A program made the translations under genes and the position numbers. This document shows, in pieces, positions 41,223-51,509 of a stretch of DNA of 64,000 nucleotides. The stretch lies in NCBI RefSeq assembly GCF_900095695.1, contig NZ_FMIQ01000062.1:93531-157530 (forward strand), read 5' to 3'. Source of the DNA: Hafnia alvei (lineage in GTDB: Bacteria > Pseudomonadota > Gammaproteobacteria > Enterobacterales > Enterobacteriaceae). The notes below the pieces were generated by a model. The model was not told where the DNA came from and did not search any database. It saw nothing but the letters and a program-made list of their open reading frames with translations. Within the stretch, counting starts at the first letter, position 1, and every line of letters begins with the position of its first letter.

Positions 41223-41801
41223 ATGTACCACGATCTTATTCGTAGTGAACTGAACGAAGCGGCGACAACGCTGCAAAATTTCATCAGCGATGACGCTAAC
41301 ATTGAGGCAATCCAACGTGCAGCAGTGTTGTTGGCAGACTCTTTCAAAGCGGGTGGCAAAGTGCTTTCCTGCGGCAACGGTGGCTCACACTGCGACGCCA
41401 TGCACTTCGCCGAAGAGTTAACCGGTCGTTATCGTGAAAATCGCCCTGGTTATGCTGCGATTGCGATTTCTGATCCAAGCCACCTGTCCTGTGTGAGCAA
41501 TGACTTTGGCTACGAATATGTATTTTCTCGTTATGTAGAAGCGGTCGGCCGTGAAGGTGATGTACTGTTAGGCATCTCCACTTCAGGTAACTCTGGCAAC
41601 ATCATGAAAGCGATCGAAGCCGCACGCGCCAAGGGCATGAAAGTGATCACTCTGACCGGCAAAGACGGCGGCAAAATGGCCGGAAGCGCAGACGTTGAAA
41701 TTCGTGTGCCGCACTTTGGTTACGCAGACCGTATTCAGGAAATCCATATCAAAGCGATTCATATCCTGATTCAACTGATCGAAAAAGAGATGGTTAAATA
41801 A
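41223..41801 (+). CDS. lpcA: D-sedoheptulose 7-phosphate isomerase
   Basis: LpcA (GmhA) converts sedoheptulose-7-phosphate to D-glycero-D-manno-heptose-7-phosphate, the first step to the LPS inner-core heptose. The 192 residues equal the E. coli length. The SIS domain shows [29 protein letters not shown] and the C-terminal [14 protein letters not shown] with the conserved catalytic histidine. The ATG at 41223 ([14 protein letters not shown]) is the family start, with an AAAGAGG upstream; a frame opening at 41088 is not used. A structured repeat separates it from yafJ, which is on the same strand. Confidence 0.96.
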   Translation: MYHDLIRSELNEAATTLQNFISDDANIEAIQRAAVLLADSFKAGGKVLSCGNGGSHCDAMHFAEELTGRYRENRPGYAAIAISDPSHLSCVSNDFGYEYVFSRYVEAVGREGDVLLGISTSGNSGNIMKAIEAARAKGMKVITLTGKDGGKMAGSADVEIRVPHFGYADRIQEIHIKAIHILIQLIEKEMVK

Positions 41802-41932
41802 GCTATCTTACTTGCCACTTTGAGCTTGAGCAGTGCTCACCATCCTCACGTACTATGTGTACGCTCCGGTGGTTGCGCGCTGTCTGCACTCAAATTGACT
41901 GCGCCGATAACGCTTATTTCGGTATTGAAGTT

Positions 41933-42082
41933 TTGGTAGGACGAGCCTGCGTGACAGGACGTCACGCAGGAGTTTGGGGCGCCCTGGATGGGCGATACCA
42001 AACCGCAGCGGAAATGCCATCTCGGATAAAAGCGCGCGGGTGTTGGGTGCGCGCGCTAGCGCACCCGACTCGTTCGCCTTAA
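41933..42082 (+). repeat. structured hairpin repeat, copy A
   Basis: This is a roughly 150-bp element with three hairpins. The first has a perfect 10-bp stem CCTGCGTGAC / GTCACGCAGG around the loop AGGAC (41946-41970). The second has GTTTGG / CCAAAC enclosing CGCCC-TGGAT-GGGCG (41972-42003). The third has GGGTGCGC / GCGCACCC (42045-42066). A 72-bp core (41971-42042) is about 94% identical to copy B at 51.9 kb, while the first and third hairpins differ in sequence but keep their pairing. Short frames through it encode no known protein. It has the same orientation as lpcA and yafJ, so it would be transcribed in their mRNA. Confidence 0.8.
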
Positions 42083-42200
42083 TCAGAGTTACAGAGAAAC
42101 ACATTTGCTGGCTGGCGAGCGAAACCCTTTTCAGCGGTAACATAAAGAAGGCAGACGGTGCCTGATGTATATCCGTCGACGTTTGGAACAGGAGGTCGGT

Positions 42201-42968
42201 ATGTGTGAACTACTCGGTATGAGCGCCAATGTCCCAACGGACATCTGCTTTAGCTTTACCGGCTTGGTACAGCGTGGCGGAAGAACGGGGCCGCACAAGG
42301 ATGGCTGGGGAATTACCTTTTATGAAGGTAATGGCTGTCGCACATTTAAAGATCCGCACCCGAGTTTTAACTCTCCGATTGCCCGTTTAGTACAAGATTA
42401 TCCGATCAAATCCTGTGCGGTGATTTCGCATATTCGTCAGGCAAACCGTGGCACAGTGTCGCTGGAAAACACGCATCCGTTTACCCGTGAACTTTGGGGA
42501 CGCAATTGGACGTTTGCACATAACGGACAATTAACGGGATATAAGGGCTTAGATACGGGACATTTCCGGCCTGTGGGTCAAACCGACAGCGAATATGCGT
42601 TTTGCTGGCTGCTGAATAAAATGGCGACCCGATATCCAAGAACGCCGGGTAATTGGCCTGCGGTATTTCGCTTTATTGCGCAGTGCGCCGATGAGCTTCG
42701 CGCCAAAGGCGTATTCAATATGCTGCTGTCTGATGGGCGTTTTGTGATGGCCTATTGCTCGACCAATCTGTATTGGATCACGCGCCGAGCGCCTTTCGGT
42801 AAAGCGACGCTGTTGGATGAGGATGTCGAAATTGATTTTCAATCACAGACGACGCCAAATGACGTCGTCACCGTGATTGCAACACAGCCCCTGACCAGCA
42901 ATGAGATGTGGCATCGCATTGAGCCAGGAGAGTTTGCCTTATTTTGCTTGGGTGAACGCCAGCTGTGA
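42201..42968 (+). CDS. yafJ: class II glutamine amidotransferase family protein YafJ
   Basis: YafJ is a 255-residue class II (Ntn-hydrolase) glutamine amidotransferase-like protein. Its N-terminal Cys2 after Met removal is the expected nucleophile ([14 protein letters not shown]). [29 protein letters not shown] and the glutamine-pocket [11 protein letters not shown] are conserved. The acceptor and physiological role are unknown. The ATG at 42201 follows GGAGGT and exposes the cysteine; an in-frame ATG 12 codons upstream would bury it and is rejected. The 3' end overlaps the convergent dpaA by 30 bp. Confidence 0.93.
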   Translation: MCELLGMSANVPTDICFSFTGLVQRGGRTGPHKDGWGITFYEGNGCRTFKDPHPSFNSPIARLVQDYPIKSCAVISHIRQANRGTVSLENTHPFTRELWGRNWTFAHNGQLTGYKGLDTGHFRPVGQTDSEYAFCWLLNKMATRYPRTPGNWPAVFRFIAQCADELRAKGVFNMLLSDGRFVMAYCSTNLYWITRRAPFGKATLLDEDVEIDFQSQTTPNDVVTVIATQPLTSNEMWHRIEPGEFALFCLGERQL

Positions 42969-43664
42969 GGAAGACAGTCCATTGCTTTGCGATGGACGGT
43001 TAACCACATATTGGCCACCGATGACATTCACCTGCGGTGCTTGGTGATACTCATTAAAATAAGCATAGGCTGGCTGCAACTGTTTCCAGAACGGCAAATA
43101 GTCAGAGTTGCGATGGCGCTGCATATTTTGTTCGGTCATACGGAATGGATAAATATTGATATCGACCAAAGTTTGTCCATTACGGAATGCGCTTTGCACA
43201 TAGCTAAAGATCTGCGAAATACCTTCATTGGTCATGGCATAACAACCAATGGAAACACAGTCACCGTGAATCATCAGATATTTTCCTGAATAACCGTGCG
43301 CCTGATCGTAAGCGTTCGGATATCCGATATTAATAGCTTGGTAATATTTGCTGTTCGGTTTTAGGTGACGGGCATCAATCTGATAGAACCCTTCAGGGCT
43401 TTTAAAATCCCCTTCGGTACGTTTTGGACCCAATCCGCCAGAAAACTTGCAAATATTAAAGCTTTGCACCAGCTGATATTTGTCTTGAACCTTGGCAAAC
43501 AGTTCGAGCTTTCTTTCTTCTTTGAATATCTGAATATAAACCGGAGAGCCCATTAATTGCTGTTTTGTCAGCGGCGTATTTTGTGTCTGCTCACTGGCAG
43601 AAGAACTACATGAAGTCAGTGGCAGTACAAAAAATACGGCCAACAAGGCGATGATTTTGCCCAT
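42939..43664 (-). CDS. dpaA: L,D-transpeptidase-fold murein hydrolase DpaA (YafK/LdtF)
   Basis: DpaA releases Braun lipoprotein from peptidoglycan by cleaving the Lpp-DAP bond. The protein has 241 residues. The YkuD-type catalytic motif is [14 protein letters not shown] (H, S and nucleophilic C), and [18 protein letters not shown] and [17 protein letters not shown] precede it. The N-terminus has a lipobox-like LTSC after a hydrophobic segment, so this version may be lipid-anchored, unlike the E. coli protein, whose signal peptide lacks that cysteine. The 510-bp region upstream separates it from the nqr operon. Confidence 0.92.
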   Translation of the reverse strand: MGKIIALLAVFFVLPLTSCSSSASEQTQNTPLTKQQLMGSPVYIQIFKEERKLELFAKVQDKYQLVQSFNICKFSGGLGPKRTEGDFKSPEGFYQIDARHLKPNSKYYQAINIGYPNAYDQAHGYSGKYLMIHGDCVSIGCYAMTNEGISQIFSYVQSAFRNGQTLVDINIYPFRMTEQNMQRHRNSDYLPFWKQLQPAYAYFNEYHQAPQVNVIGGQYVVNRPSQSNGLSSSQLAFTQAK

Positions 43665-43901
43665 TGATAACCCTGTTAATAAATCATAGAAAGAAGATCT
43701 TCAGATTAAGTCTGTTGACAGCTCCCAAAACAGCATCAGTTTAATCCAGAGAGCGGATCTGTAGTGAGTGTTTTTTAACTCATTTGGGATTAAATCTACA
43801 TGTAGCAAAAATTAATTTTAAGAATTAGTGAGCGATAGTTATATAAAAACCGAATTGTTCACCTGCTAAAAATGAATGGTTCGTGGCTATGTTTAATTAG
43901 C

Positions 43902-43954
43902 TTGATGTAGGTCACGGCAATGTTGCTGATGCAGGCGGCGTAAAATGGTAAAAT
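43902..43954 (+). promoter_or_regulatory. possible nqr promoter with FNR-like half-conserved site
   Basis: TTGATGTAGGTCAC (43902-43915) resembles an FNR box (TTGAT-N4-ATCAA) with a degraded right half. Two TAAAAT hexamers at 43941 and 43949 could serve as -10 elements at about the distance expected for a class II activator. The leader to nqrA would exceed 220 bp. This is an eye-level match only. Upstream, 43665-43900 is AT-rich with nothing recognised. Confidence 0.35.
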
Positions 43955-44177
43955 CGCGCAGTTATCGGTAACATCGTTTTTAGTCCATGTAATACCTCGG
44001 GTTAATATTCTCCGATACTTATGAGCGATCTCTTATCTGCACGCAACGATGCGCTTTTTTCTCAACGAGGAGGCCATCATACCCAACATCATTGGAGTGA
44101 CATCCATTATGGAAGGTAGAGGAACGCCTGCAGGGTTCACATCATTAATGTCATGACGATATATATAGTGCAACCAC

Positions 44178-45521
44178 ATGATTAAAATTAAAAAAGGGCT
44201 TAATTTGCCTATTGAGGGTGCGCCCGCCCCGATCATTGAACAAGGCCCGGCTATACGAAACGTGGCTATTTTAGGCGGCGACTATGTCGGTATGCGACCG
44301 TCAATGGCGGTGCAAGAAGGTGATAAGGTCAAAAAAGGTCAGGTTCTTTTTGAAGACAAAAGGAATCCTGGCGTCTTGTTCACCGCGCCAGCCGCAGGGC
44401 AGGTGATTGCGATTAACCGTGGTGAAAAGCGTGTTCTGGAGTCGGTAGTTATTGCCGTCGATGGCGATGAGCAAGTGCCATTTGCCCACTACGATGCGTC
44501 TGAGCTGGTGAATCTACCCCGCGCTCAGGTTGAAAGCAATTTGCTGACATCGGGGTTGTGGACAGCGCTGCGCACGCGCCCATTTAGCCATGCGCCGAAA
44601 CCGGGTTCTAACGCCGCGGCGATTTTCGTAAGCGTTATGGACACTCAGCCGTTAGCCGCTGACCCTCTGCTGATCCTGCGTGAAAACATGGCTGATTTCG
44701 AGCATGGACTGACTGTGCTAAGCCGTTTAACCGAAGGCAAAGTTTACGTTTGCCAACAGGCCGGTGCAGGACTGCAGACCAAGCCTGCGCCAAATATCAC
44801 CCATAACGAATTTACCGGCCCACACCCCGCGGGGTTGGTGGGAACGCATATCCATTTCCTTGAACCGGTTAGCTTAACTAAAACCGTTTGGCACATGGGC
44901 TATCAGGACGTTATCGCCGTCGGCAAACTTTTCACCACCGGTGAACTGAATACCGATCGCGTGATTGCACTGGCGGGGCCGCAGGTTGAAAAGCCGCTGC
45001 TGCTGCGAACCCGTTTGGGCGCTAGCACGGATGAAATTACCGCCGGCCGTTTAAAGCAGGGTGATAACCGTGTGATTAGCGGTTCAGTGCTGAGTGGAAC
45101 GCAGGCCAGCGGCACCAAAGCTTTCTTGGGTCGTTTCCACCATCAAATCTCCGTGGTGAAAGAAGGGCGTGAGAAAGAGCTGCTGGGCTGGATGATGCCG
45201 GGCGCGAATAAATTCTCGATTACCCGCACCACGCTGGGGCATTTCTTTAAGCGCAAACTGTTCGCATTTTCGACCGACATGAACGGCGGTGAACGCGCCA
45301 TGGTGCCAATCGGTAACTATGAACGCGTGATGCCATTAGACATTTTGCCAACGATGCTGCTGCGCGATCTGCTCTCTGGCGACTGCGAAAGCGCTCAGGC
45401 TCTGGGATGTTTAGAGCTGGATGAGGAAGATCTTGCGCTCTGTACCTTCGTGTGTCCGGGCAAATACGAATATGGCCCGGTGCTGCGTGACGTGCTGACG
45501 ACCATTGAGCAGGAAGGATAA
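44178..45521 (+). CDS. nqrA: Na+-translocating NADH:quinone reductase subunit A
   Basis: NqrA is the quinone-associated cytoplasmic subunit of the six-subunit Na+-NQR, which couples NADH:ubiquinone oxidoreduction to Na+ export. It has the typical length of 447 residues. The N-terminal [14 protein letters not shown], the barrel-sandwich-like [27 protein letters not shown] and the C-terminal [15 protein letters not shown] are conserved. The ATG at 44178 gives the family start [11 protein letters not shown], but no good ribosome binding site precedes it (AGTGCAACCAC), so leader structure may influence initiation. It is the first gene of nqrABCDEF-apbE-nqrM. Confidence 0.96.
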   Translation: MIKIKKGLNLPIEGAPAPIIEQGPAIRNVAILGGDYVGMRPSMAVQEGDKVKKGQVLFEDKRNPGVLFTAPAAGQVIAINRGEKRVLESVVIAVDGDEQVPFAHYDASELVNLPRAQVESNLLTSGLWTALRTRPFSHAPKPGSNAAAIFVSVMDTQPLAADPLLILRENMADFEHGLTVLSRLTEGKVYVCQQAGAGLQTKPAPNITHNEFTGPHPAGLVGTHIHFLEPVSLTKTVWHMGYQDVIAVGKLFTTGELNTDRVIALAGPQVEKPLLLRTRLGASTDEITAGRLKQGDNRVISGSVLSGTQASGTKAFLGRFHHQISVVKEGREKELLGWMMPGANKFSITRTTLGHFFKRKLFAFSTDMNGGERAMVPIGNYERVMPLDILPTMLLRDLLSGDCESAQALGCLELDEEDLALCTFVCPGKYEYGPVLRDVLTTIEQEG

Positions 45522-45524
45522 TTC

Positions 45525-46763
45525 ATGGGTCTGAAGAGTTTTATCGAGAATATGGAGCACCACTTCGAACCGGGTGGCAAGCTGCAAAAGTATTATCCGC
45601 TGTATGAAGCGGCCGCGACGCTGATGTATACGTCAGGTAAAGTGACGCACGGTGCATCGCACGTTCGTGACGCCATCGACCTAAAACGCATGATGATTTT
45701 AGTGTGGCTGGCGGTATTCCCTACCATGTTCTGGGGAATGTACAACGTGGGTCATGAGGCGATTGGCGCGCTCAATCAGCTGTATCAGGGAGAGCAACTG
45801 ACTCAGGTGATTGCCTCGGATTGGCATTATTGGCTCGCCGAAATGCTGGGGGCTAGCCTACAGGCCAACGCCGGTTGGGTCAGCATGATGACGCTGGGCG
45901 CGGTCTATTTTCTGCCTATTTACGCCGTGGTGTTCTTGGTGGGCGGCTTCTGGGAAGTGCTGTTTTCCATCATCCGCAAACATGAGATCAACGAAGGCTT
46001 TTTCGTTACTTCGATTCTGTTTGCGCTGATTGTTCCTCCGACGTTGCCGTTGTGGCAGGCCGCACTGGGCATCTCCTTTGGCGTGGTGATTGCCAAAGAG
46101 ATCTTCGGCGGCACCGGACGTAACTTCCTCAACCCGGCATTGGCGGGGCGTGCATTCCTGTTCTTTGCCTATCCAGCACAGATCTCCGGTGATTTAGTGT
46201 GGAACGCCGCAGACGGCTATTCAGGTGCAACGCCGCTGTCACAGTGGAGTGCAACGGGACAGAGCGGTTTGATGAATACCATCACCGGCCAGCACGTGAC
46301 GTGGATGGACGCTTTCATTGGTAACATTCCCGGCTCAATTGGTGAAGTCTCTACGCTGATGATCCTTCTCGGCGGACTTATCATTATGTTTGGCCGCGTG
46401 GCTTCATGGCGCATCGTTGCGGGCGTGATGGTGGGTATGGTGGCTATGTCAGCACTGTTTAACTTCATCGGTTCAGACACGAATCCAATGTTTGCTATGC
46501 CGTGGTATTGGCACTTGGTTCTGGGTGGCTTTGCATTCGGTATGATTTTTATGGCAACCGATCCGGTATCGGCTTCCTTTACCAACAAAGGTAAATGGTG
46601 GTACGGCGGGCTGATTGGCGTGATGTGCGTTCTGGTACGCGTGATTAACCCCGCCTATCCAGAAGGCATGATGTTGGCGATCCTATTCGCAAACCTGTTT
46701 GCTCCATTGTTCGACTACATGGTGGTGCGCGCCAACATCAAAAGGAGAAAAGCACGTGGCTAA
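45525..46763 (+). CDS. nqrB: Na+-translocating NADH:quinone reductase subunit B
   Basis: NqrB is a multi-pass membrane subunit of 412 residues that carries covalently bound FMN on a threonine and riboflavin, and contributes to the Na+ channel. The FMN site is in the region following GQSGLMN ([13 protein letters not shown], near residues 233-245). Ten or so hydrophobic helices are visible, such as [20 protein letters not shown] and [18 protein letters not shown]. It starts three bases after nqrA and overlaps nqrC by 8 bp, so translation is coupled. Confidence 0.96.
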   Translation: MGLKSFIENMEHHFEPGGKLQKYYPLYEAAATLMYTSGKVTHGASHVRDAIDLKRMMILVWLAVFPTMFWGMYNVGHEAIGALNQLYQGEQLTQVIASDWHYWLAEMLGASLQANAGWVSMMTLGAVYFLPIYAVVFLVGGFWEVLFSIIRKHEINEGFFVTSILFALIVPPTLPLWQAALGISFGVVIAKEIFGGTGRNFLNPALAGRAFLFFAYPAQISGDLVWNAADGYSGATPLSQWSATGQSGLMNTITGQHVTWMDAFIGNIPGSIGEVSTLMILLGGLIIMFGRVASWRIVAGVMVGMVAMSALFNFIGSDTNPMFAMPWYWHLVLGGFAFGMIFMATDPVSASFTNKGKWWYGGLIGVMCVLVRVINPAYPEGMMLAILFANLFAPLFDYMVVRANIKRRKARG

Positions 46764-47574
46764 GGATTCAGTAAATAAAGCGGGCGTAGGTAAAAACGAC
46801 AGCATCGGCCGAACGCTGATGGTGGTCGTGGTGTTGTGCTTGGTGTGTTCTGTGATTGTTGCTGGTGCAGCGGTAGGCTTGAAGCCGATGCAGGAAGAGC
46901 AAAAGCAGCTGGATAAACAGCGCAACATTCTGGCCGTCGCAGGGCTGATGCAGGGCGATAAGCTCGATGGCGAGCAGGTGAAAACATTGTTCGGCCAGCG
47001 TATCGAACCGCGTCTGCTTGACTTGAAAACCGGCGAGTTCACCTCCGGCGATCCATACACCTTCGATATGGGCAAAGCGTTAAAAGATCCGGCCACCAGC
47101 ATGGTCTTGGATGCCGCGCAGGATCCGGCGGGTATTAAGCGCCGCAGCAACGTGGTTGAAGTGTATCTGGTGAAAAACGAGCAGGGCAACATCGGTCAAG
47201 TGGTATTGCCTGTCTACGGCACCGGCCTGTGGTCGGTGATGTATGCCTTTGTGGCTATCGACACCGACGGTAATACGGTGAAAGGGCTGACGTTCTACGA
47301 GCACGGAGAAACTCCGGGGCTGGGCGGTGAAATCGAAAACCCGTCATGGCGTGAAAAATGGGTGGGTAAGCAGCTGTTTGATGACGGTGGCCGTCCGGCG
47401 ATCCGTATCGTTAAAGGGGGCGCAAATCCTCAGGACCCACACGGCGTTGACGGGCTTTCAGGCGCGACGCTAACCGCCAACGGCGTGCAGCATACCTTCG
47501 ATTTCTGGATGGGCGACCATGGTTATGGGCCGTTCCTAAAACGCGTTCGTGAAGGAGCATTGAATCGTGGCTGA
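46756..47574 (+). CDS. nqrC: Na+-translocating NADH:quinone reductase subunit C
   Basis: NqrC is a single-span subunit with a periplasmic FMN-binding domain, 272 residues. The N-terminal membrane segment is [20 protein letters not shown], and the flavinylation motif SGATLT with the acceptor threonine is in [14 protein letters not shown] near residue 235. The GTG start at 46756 follows AAAGGAGAAAAG and overlaps the nqrB end by 8 bp; the longer frame opening at 46699 is not used. The FMN is attached by ApbE, encoded at the end of the same operon. Confidence 0.95.
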   Translation: MAKDSVNKAGVGKNDSIGRTLMVVVVLCLVCSVIVAGAAVGLKPMQEEQKQLDKQRNILAVAGLMQGDKLDGEQVKTLFGQRIEPRLLDLKTGEFTSGDPYTFDMGKALKDPATSMVLDAAQDPAGIKRRSNVVEVYLVKNEQGNIGQVVLPVYGTGLWSVMYAFVAIDTDGNTVKGLTFYEHGETPGLGGEIENPSWREKWVGKQLFDDGGRPAIRIVKGGANPQDPHGVDGLSGATLTANGVQHTFDFWMGDHGYGPFLKRVREGALNRG

Positions 47575-48196
47575 TACTAAAGAGATTAAAAAAGTCCTAT
47601 TAGGGCCTTTGCTCGACAATAACCCTATCGCTTTGCAAATCCTCGGCGTTTGCTCGGCGCTGGCGGTGACCACCAAGTTAGAAACTGCCTTCGTGATGAC
47701 GATTGCGGTAACGCTGGTGACGGCATTCTCTAACTTCTTTATTTCACTGATCCGCCATCAGATCCCAAACAGCGTACGCATTATCGTGCAGATGGCGATT
47801 ATCGCCTCGCTGGTTATCGTGGTTGACCAGATCCTGCGCGCCTATGCCTATGAAATCTCCAAGCAGCTTTCGGTATTTGTTGGCTTGATCATCACCAACT
47901 GCATCGTGATGGGGCGTGCTGAAGCCTATGCCATGAAGTCACCGCCGATTGAGAGCTTTATGGATGGTATCGGCAACGGCTTGGGCTACGGCGTTATCCT
48001 GATTCTGGTGGGCTTCCTGCGTGAACTGTTTGGTTCAGGCAAGCTGTTTGGCATTACCGTGTTAGAAAGCGTGCAAAACGGCGGTTGGTATCAGCCTAAC
48101 GGCCTGTTCCTGTTAGCGCCGAGCGCATTCTTCATTATCGGCCTGCTGATTTGGGCGCTGCGCACGCTGAAACCTGAACAGATGGAAAAGGAGTAA
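47567..48196 (+). CDS. nqrD: Na+-translocating NADH:quinone reductase subunit D
   Basis: NqrD is a six-helix membrane subunit of 209 residues. With NqrE it coordinates a buried iron-sulfur centre and lines the Na+ path. The pair is homologous to RnfE/Rnf[21 protein letters not shown] near residue 27 contains the conserved cysteine of the first half-helix pair, and [14 protein letters not shown] the second. It overlaps nqrC by 8 bp and ends six bases before nqrE. Confidence 0.96.
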   Translation: MADTKEIKKVLLGPLLDNNPIALQILGVCSALAVTTKLETAFVMTIAVTLVTAFSNFFISLIRHQIPNSVRIIVQMAIIASLVIVVDQILRAYAYEISKQLSVFVGLIITNCIVMGRAEAYAMKSPPIESFMDGIGNGLGYGVILILVGFLRELFGSGKLFGITVLESVQNGGWYQPNGLFLLAPSAFFIIGLLIWALRTLKPEQMEKE

Positions 48197-48202
48197 GGGC
48201 AG

Positions 48203-48799
48203 ATGGAACATTATATCAGCCTGTTTGTACGCGCCGTTTTCATTGAAAACATGGCATTAGCGTTCTTCTTGGGGATGTGTACGTTTCTGGCCGTCTCCAA
48301 AAAAGTCACCACGGCTTTCGGTTTAGGTATTGCGGTAACGGTGGTGTTAGGGATCTCTGTTCCCGCCAATAATCTGGTCTATAACTACGTCCTCCGCGAC
48401 GGTGCTCTGATGGATGGCGTTGATCTCAGCTTCTTAAGCTTTATCACCTTCATCGGCGTTATCGCGGCACTGGTGCAGATCCTCGAGATGATCCTCGACC
48501 GCTTCTTCCCATCGCTTTATAACGCGCTGGGGATTTTCCTGCCGCTGATTACCGTTAACTGCGCCATCTTTGGTGGGGTGTCATTCATGGTTCAGCGTGA
48601 CTACAACTTCACCGAATCCGTGGTTTATGGTTTTGGTTCAGGGATCGGCTGGTTGTTGGCTATCGTGGCGATGGCGGGTCTGCGCGAAAAAATGAAATAT
48701 GCCAATGTGCCTGCTGGGCTACGTGGGCTGGGCATCACTTTTGTGACCACGGGCCTGATGGCGTTGGGCTTTATGTCCTTCTCCGGCGTACACCTCTGA
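48203..48799 (+). CDS. nqrE: Na+-translocating NADH:quinone reductase subunit E
   Basis: NqrE is the second six-helix subunit, 198 residues. Conserved cysteines are in [20 protein letters not shown] and [13 protein letters not shown], mirror images of those in NqrD, as expected for the inverted-topology pair that holds the intramembrane iron-sulfur centre. The ATG at 48203 follows AAGGGCAG. nqrF follows after 18 bp with an AGGAAGGA ribosome binding site. Confidence 0.96.
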   Translation: MEHYISLFVRAVFIENMALAFFLGMCTFLAVSKKVTTAFGLGIAVTVVLGISVPANNLVYNYVLRDGALMDGVDLSFLSFITFIGVIAALVQILEMILDRFFPSLYNALGIFLPLITVNCAIFGGVSFMVQRDYNFTESVVYGFGSGIGWLLAIVAMAGLREKMKYANVPAGLRGLGITFVTTGLMALGFMSFSGVHL

Positions 48800-48817
48800 T
48801 AGGACAGGAAGGAACCT

Positions 48818-50044
48818 ATGCAAGAAATTATTCTGGGTGTGGCGATGTTCACCCTGATCGTGGTGGCGCTGACCGTCCTGATCTTGTTCGCCAAATCTAA
48901 GCTGGTGAATACCGGCGACATACATGTAGAAGTTAACCACGATCCGGAGAAAAGCTTTGATGCTCCGGCCGGTGACAAACTGCTGAACATGCTTTCAAAT
49001 CAGGGCATTTTCGTTTCTTCTGCCTGTGGCGGCGGTGGCTCATGTGGTCAGTGCCGTGTACACGTTAAAGAAGGCGGAGGCGATATTTTGCCTACTGAGC
49101 TGGCGCATATCTCTAAGCGCGAAGCTAAAGAAGGCTGCCGTTTAGCCTGTCAGGTTAGCGTGAAACAAGATCTCAAAATTGAGCTGCCGGAAGAGATTTT
49201 CGGTGTGAAAAAATGGGAGTGCGAAGTTATCTCTAACGATAACGTGGCGACTTTCATCAAAGAGCTCAAGCTGCGTATCCCTGAAGGTGAAGCGGTGCCG
49301 TTCCGCGCCGGTGGCTATATCCAAATCGAATGTGAACCGCACCATGTGCGCTACGCCGATTTTGATGTGCCAGAGGAATACCGTGGCGACTGGGACAAAT
49401 TCAATCTGTTCCGCTTTGAGTCCAAGGTTACCGAACCCACGATCCGTGCCTACTCAATGGCGAACTATCCCGATGAGAAAGGCCTGATCATGCTCAACGT
49501 GCGTATCGCTACGCCGCCTCCAGGTATGCCAGATGCGCCTCCAGGGATTATGTCTTCCTATATCTGGTCGTTAAAACCGGGTGATAAAGTCACCATTTCA
49601 GGACCGTTTGGTGAGTTCTTTGCCAAAGAAACCGATGCTGAGATGATCTTTATCGGCGGCGGTGCGGGTATGGCACCCATGCGTTCGCATATTTTCGATC
49701 AGCTCAAGCGCCTGCATTCCAAACGCAAAATAAGCTTCTGGTACGGTGCACGCTCAACCCGTGAAATGTTCTACGTTGAAGATTTCGACAAACTGGCGGC
49801 AGAGAATCCAAACTTTACGTGGAACATCGCATTGTCCGATCCTCAGCCTGAAGATAACTGGACGGGTTACACTGGCTTTATTCATAATGTGTTACTCGAA
49901 AACTATCTGCGCGCGCATCCAGCGCCGGAAGATTGTGAGTTCTATATGTGTGGGCCGCCGATGATGAATGCTGCGGTTATTAAGATGCTGAAAGATCTCG
50001 GGGTAGAAGACGAGAATATCATGCTCGATGACTTCGGCGGCTGA
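48818..50044 (+). CDS. nqrF: Na+-translocating NADH:quinone reductase subunit F
   Basis: NqrF is the NADH-oxidising entry subunit, 408 residues. It has an N-terminal membrane helix ([20 protein letters not shown]), a 2Fe-2S ferredoxin domain with cysteines in [14 protein letters not shown] and CRLACQ, a FAD domain (RAYSMANYP) and an NADH domain ([30 protein letters not shown]). All catalytic motifs are present. An ERIC element lies between it and apbE, so apbE is separated by about 175 bp. Confidence 0.97.
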   Translation: MQEIILGVAMFTLIVVALTVLILFAKSKLVNTGDIHVEVNHDPEKSFDAPAGDKLLNMLSNQGIFVSSACGGGGSCGQCRVHVKEGGGDILPTELAHISKREAKEGCRLACQVSVKQDLKIELPEEIFGVKKWECEVISNDNVATFIKELKLRIPEGEAVPFRAGGYIQIECEPHHVRYADFDVPEEYRGDWDKFNLFRFESKVTEPTIRAYSMANYPDEKGLIMLNVRIATPPPGMPDAPPGIMSSYIWSLKPGDKVTISGPFGEFFAKETDAEMIFIGGGAGMAPMRSHIFDQLKRLHSKRKISFWYGARSTREMFYVEDFDKLAAENPNFTWNIALSDPQPEDNWTGYTGFIHNVLLENYLRAHPAPEDCEFYMCGPPMMNAAVIKMLKDLGVEDENIMLDDFGG

Positions 50045-50045
50045 T

Positions 50046-50160
50046 AGCCATCGTCCTTGAAGCTGTGGCGGTGTTGGCTGCGTGAGTTAACCCCAGTCAC
50101 TTACTTTTGTAAGCTCCTGGGGATGAACTCACTTGCCGCCTAGCCACAACTTCAATGCCT
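50046..50160. repeat. ERIC element between nqrF and apbE
   Basis: A well-conserved ERIC palindrome has the core CCCAGTCACTTACTTTTGTA followed by AGCTCCTGGGGATGAACTCA and TTGCCGCC. It begins a few bases after the nqrF stop and splits the nqr operon. As RNA it would fold into a long hairpin that could affect processing between nqrF and apbE. Confidence 0.9.
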
Positions 50161-50218
50161 TTGGCCATATGTTTTTTTATGAGATTTTTTGTAGCGTAGC
50201 CAAAACTGGTTGAAAATA

Positions 50219-51280
50219 ATGAAAAATAATACTGCGCGGGCGACCGCGTTTTTTATTCGCAATACACGCTGGCTGGCTTTTTGCGGGCTGGCTTTTTTGC
50301 TGACGGGATGTGGGCCGGAGCAGGTCAACATTGAAGGCAAAACGATGGGGACCTATTACTCCATCAAGTATGTCAGTGACTCAGGGATGCCCGCGCCGGA
50401 AAAAATTAAAGCCGAATTGGATAAGCGTTTGGAGCAGGTTAACGATCAGATGTCGACCTACCGTTCCAACTCTGAGCTGAGCCGTTTTAACCAAAGCACT
50501 GAGGTGAATACGCCGTTCCCAGTTTCGGCTGCGACCGCAAAAGTGGTTGAAGAGGCTATTCGGATTAATAAAGTCACCGATGGCGCGCTGGATATCACCG
50601 TTGGGCCATTAGTTAATCTGTGGGGATTTGGGCCAGAAGGTCGTCCCGATCGTATTCCTACGGATGAAGAAATTAACCAGCGTCGTGCATGGATCGGCAT
50701 TGAGCATTTATCCGTACAGGGTAATGCGCTGGTGAAGAATATTCCTCAGCTTTATCTCGATCTGTCGTCTATTGCGAAAGGGTACGGCGTGGACGTTGTA
50801 GCTGAGTATCTTGCTTCGTTAAAGATCACTAATTACATGGTGGATATTGGCGGCGAAGTGAGAACGCGTGGCATCAACGGAGACGGTGCACCGTGGCGTA
50901 TCGCTATTGAAAAACCGCAGGCTGGGTTACAGCAGAGCGCTCAGGTCATTATTCAGCCGGGCGAGATGGCTATCGCGACCTCCGGTGATTATCGCAATTA
51001 TTTTGAGCAAAACGGCCAGCGTTTCTCGCATGAAATTGACCCTAAAACAGGGCGTCCGGTCACACATCATCTGGTTTCAATCACCGTGCTGGCGCCGAGC
51101 TGTATGACGGCAGATGGCCTGTCGACTGGGTTAGACGTGATGGGGCCAGAGCGCGGAATGGCGTTGGCAAACCTGCTGGGTATTCCGGTATTTATGATTG
51201 TGAAAACTGAAAACGGTTTTGAGGATCGTTACTCGGATGCCTTTAAGCCTTATTTGGTGCAGGCAAAAAAAGGTAAATAA
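50219..51280 (+). CDS. apbE: FAD:protein FMN transferase
   Basis: ApbE is a periplasmic lipoprotein that attaches FMN from FAD to threonines of NqrB and NqrC. The protein has 353 residues with lipobox LLTGCG. EGKTMGTYYSIKY opens the mature domain, and DGALDITVGPLVNLWGFGP, DLSSIAKGYGVD and SHEIDPKTGRPV are the family motifs for FAD and metal binding. The ATG at 50219 is chosen; a TTG three codons upstream is in frame. Neither has a clear ribosome binding site. nqrM starts one base after its stop. Confidence 0.95.
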   Translation: MKNNTARATAFFIRNTRWLAFCGLAFLLTGCGPEQVNIEGKTMGTYYSIKYVSDSGMPAPEKIKAELDKRLEQVNDQMSTYRSNSELSRFNQSTEVNTPFPVSAATAKVVEEAIRINKVTDGALDITVGPLVNLWGFGPEGRPDRIPTDEEINQRRAWIGIEHLSVQGNALVKNIPQLYLDLSSIAKGYGVDVVAEYLASLKITNYMVDIGGEVRTRGINGDGAPWRIAIEKPQAGLQQSAQVIIQPGEMAIATSGDYRNYFEQNGQRFSHEIDPKTGRPVTHHLVSITVLAPSCMTADGLSTGLDVMGPERGMALANLLGIPVFMIVKTENGFEDRYSDAFKPYLVQAKKGK

Positions 51281-51281
51281 T

Positions 51282-51509
51282 ATGGCGACGGTATTTATTG
51301 CGACCTTTGTGGTGTTTTTAGCGGTGATTGCCGGAATGTCTATCGGCTATATCATTAAGCGTAAAAGCATCCACGGCAGCTGCGGCGGCATCGCCAACCT
51401 CGGCCTTGAAAAAGTCTGCGACTGCCCTGAGCCCTGCGATGCACGTAAAAAGCGCATGGCGCGTGAGGAAGCTCGGCGTGAGATGCTGGAGAAGCATAGG
51501 ATTATATGA
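51282..51509 (+). CDS. nqrM: Na+-NQR maturation protein NqrM
   Basis: NqrM is a 75-residue DUF539-family protein with one N-terminal membrane helix (TVFIATFVVFLAVIAGMSIG). Four cysteines lie in GSCGGIANLGLEKVCDCPEPC. In Vibrio it is needed for assembly of Na+-NQR, probably delivering iron to the NqrD/E centre. It starts one base after the apbE stop, completing the eight-gene nqr-apbE-nqrM unit. The frame extending upstream from 51219 overlaps apbE and is not the start. Confidence 0.93.
   Translation: MATVFIATFVVFLAVIAGMSIGYIIKRKSIHGSCGGIANLGLEKVCDCPEPCDARKKRMAREEARREMLEKHRII

Noticed and set aside
41855..42165. Short open frames across structured repeat copy A (for example one containing WGALDGRYQ)
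   Set aside because: The same peptide-like stretch appears at copy B only because the nucleotide core is conserved; the frames have no ribosome binding sites, diverge in the hairpins, and both strands are open. The signal is in the nucleic-acid structure.
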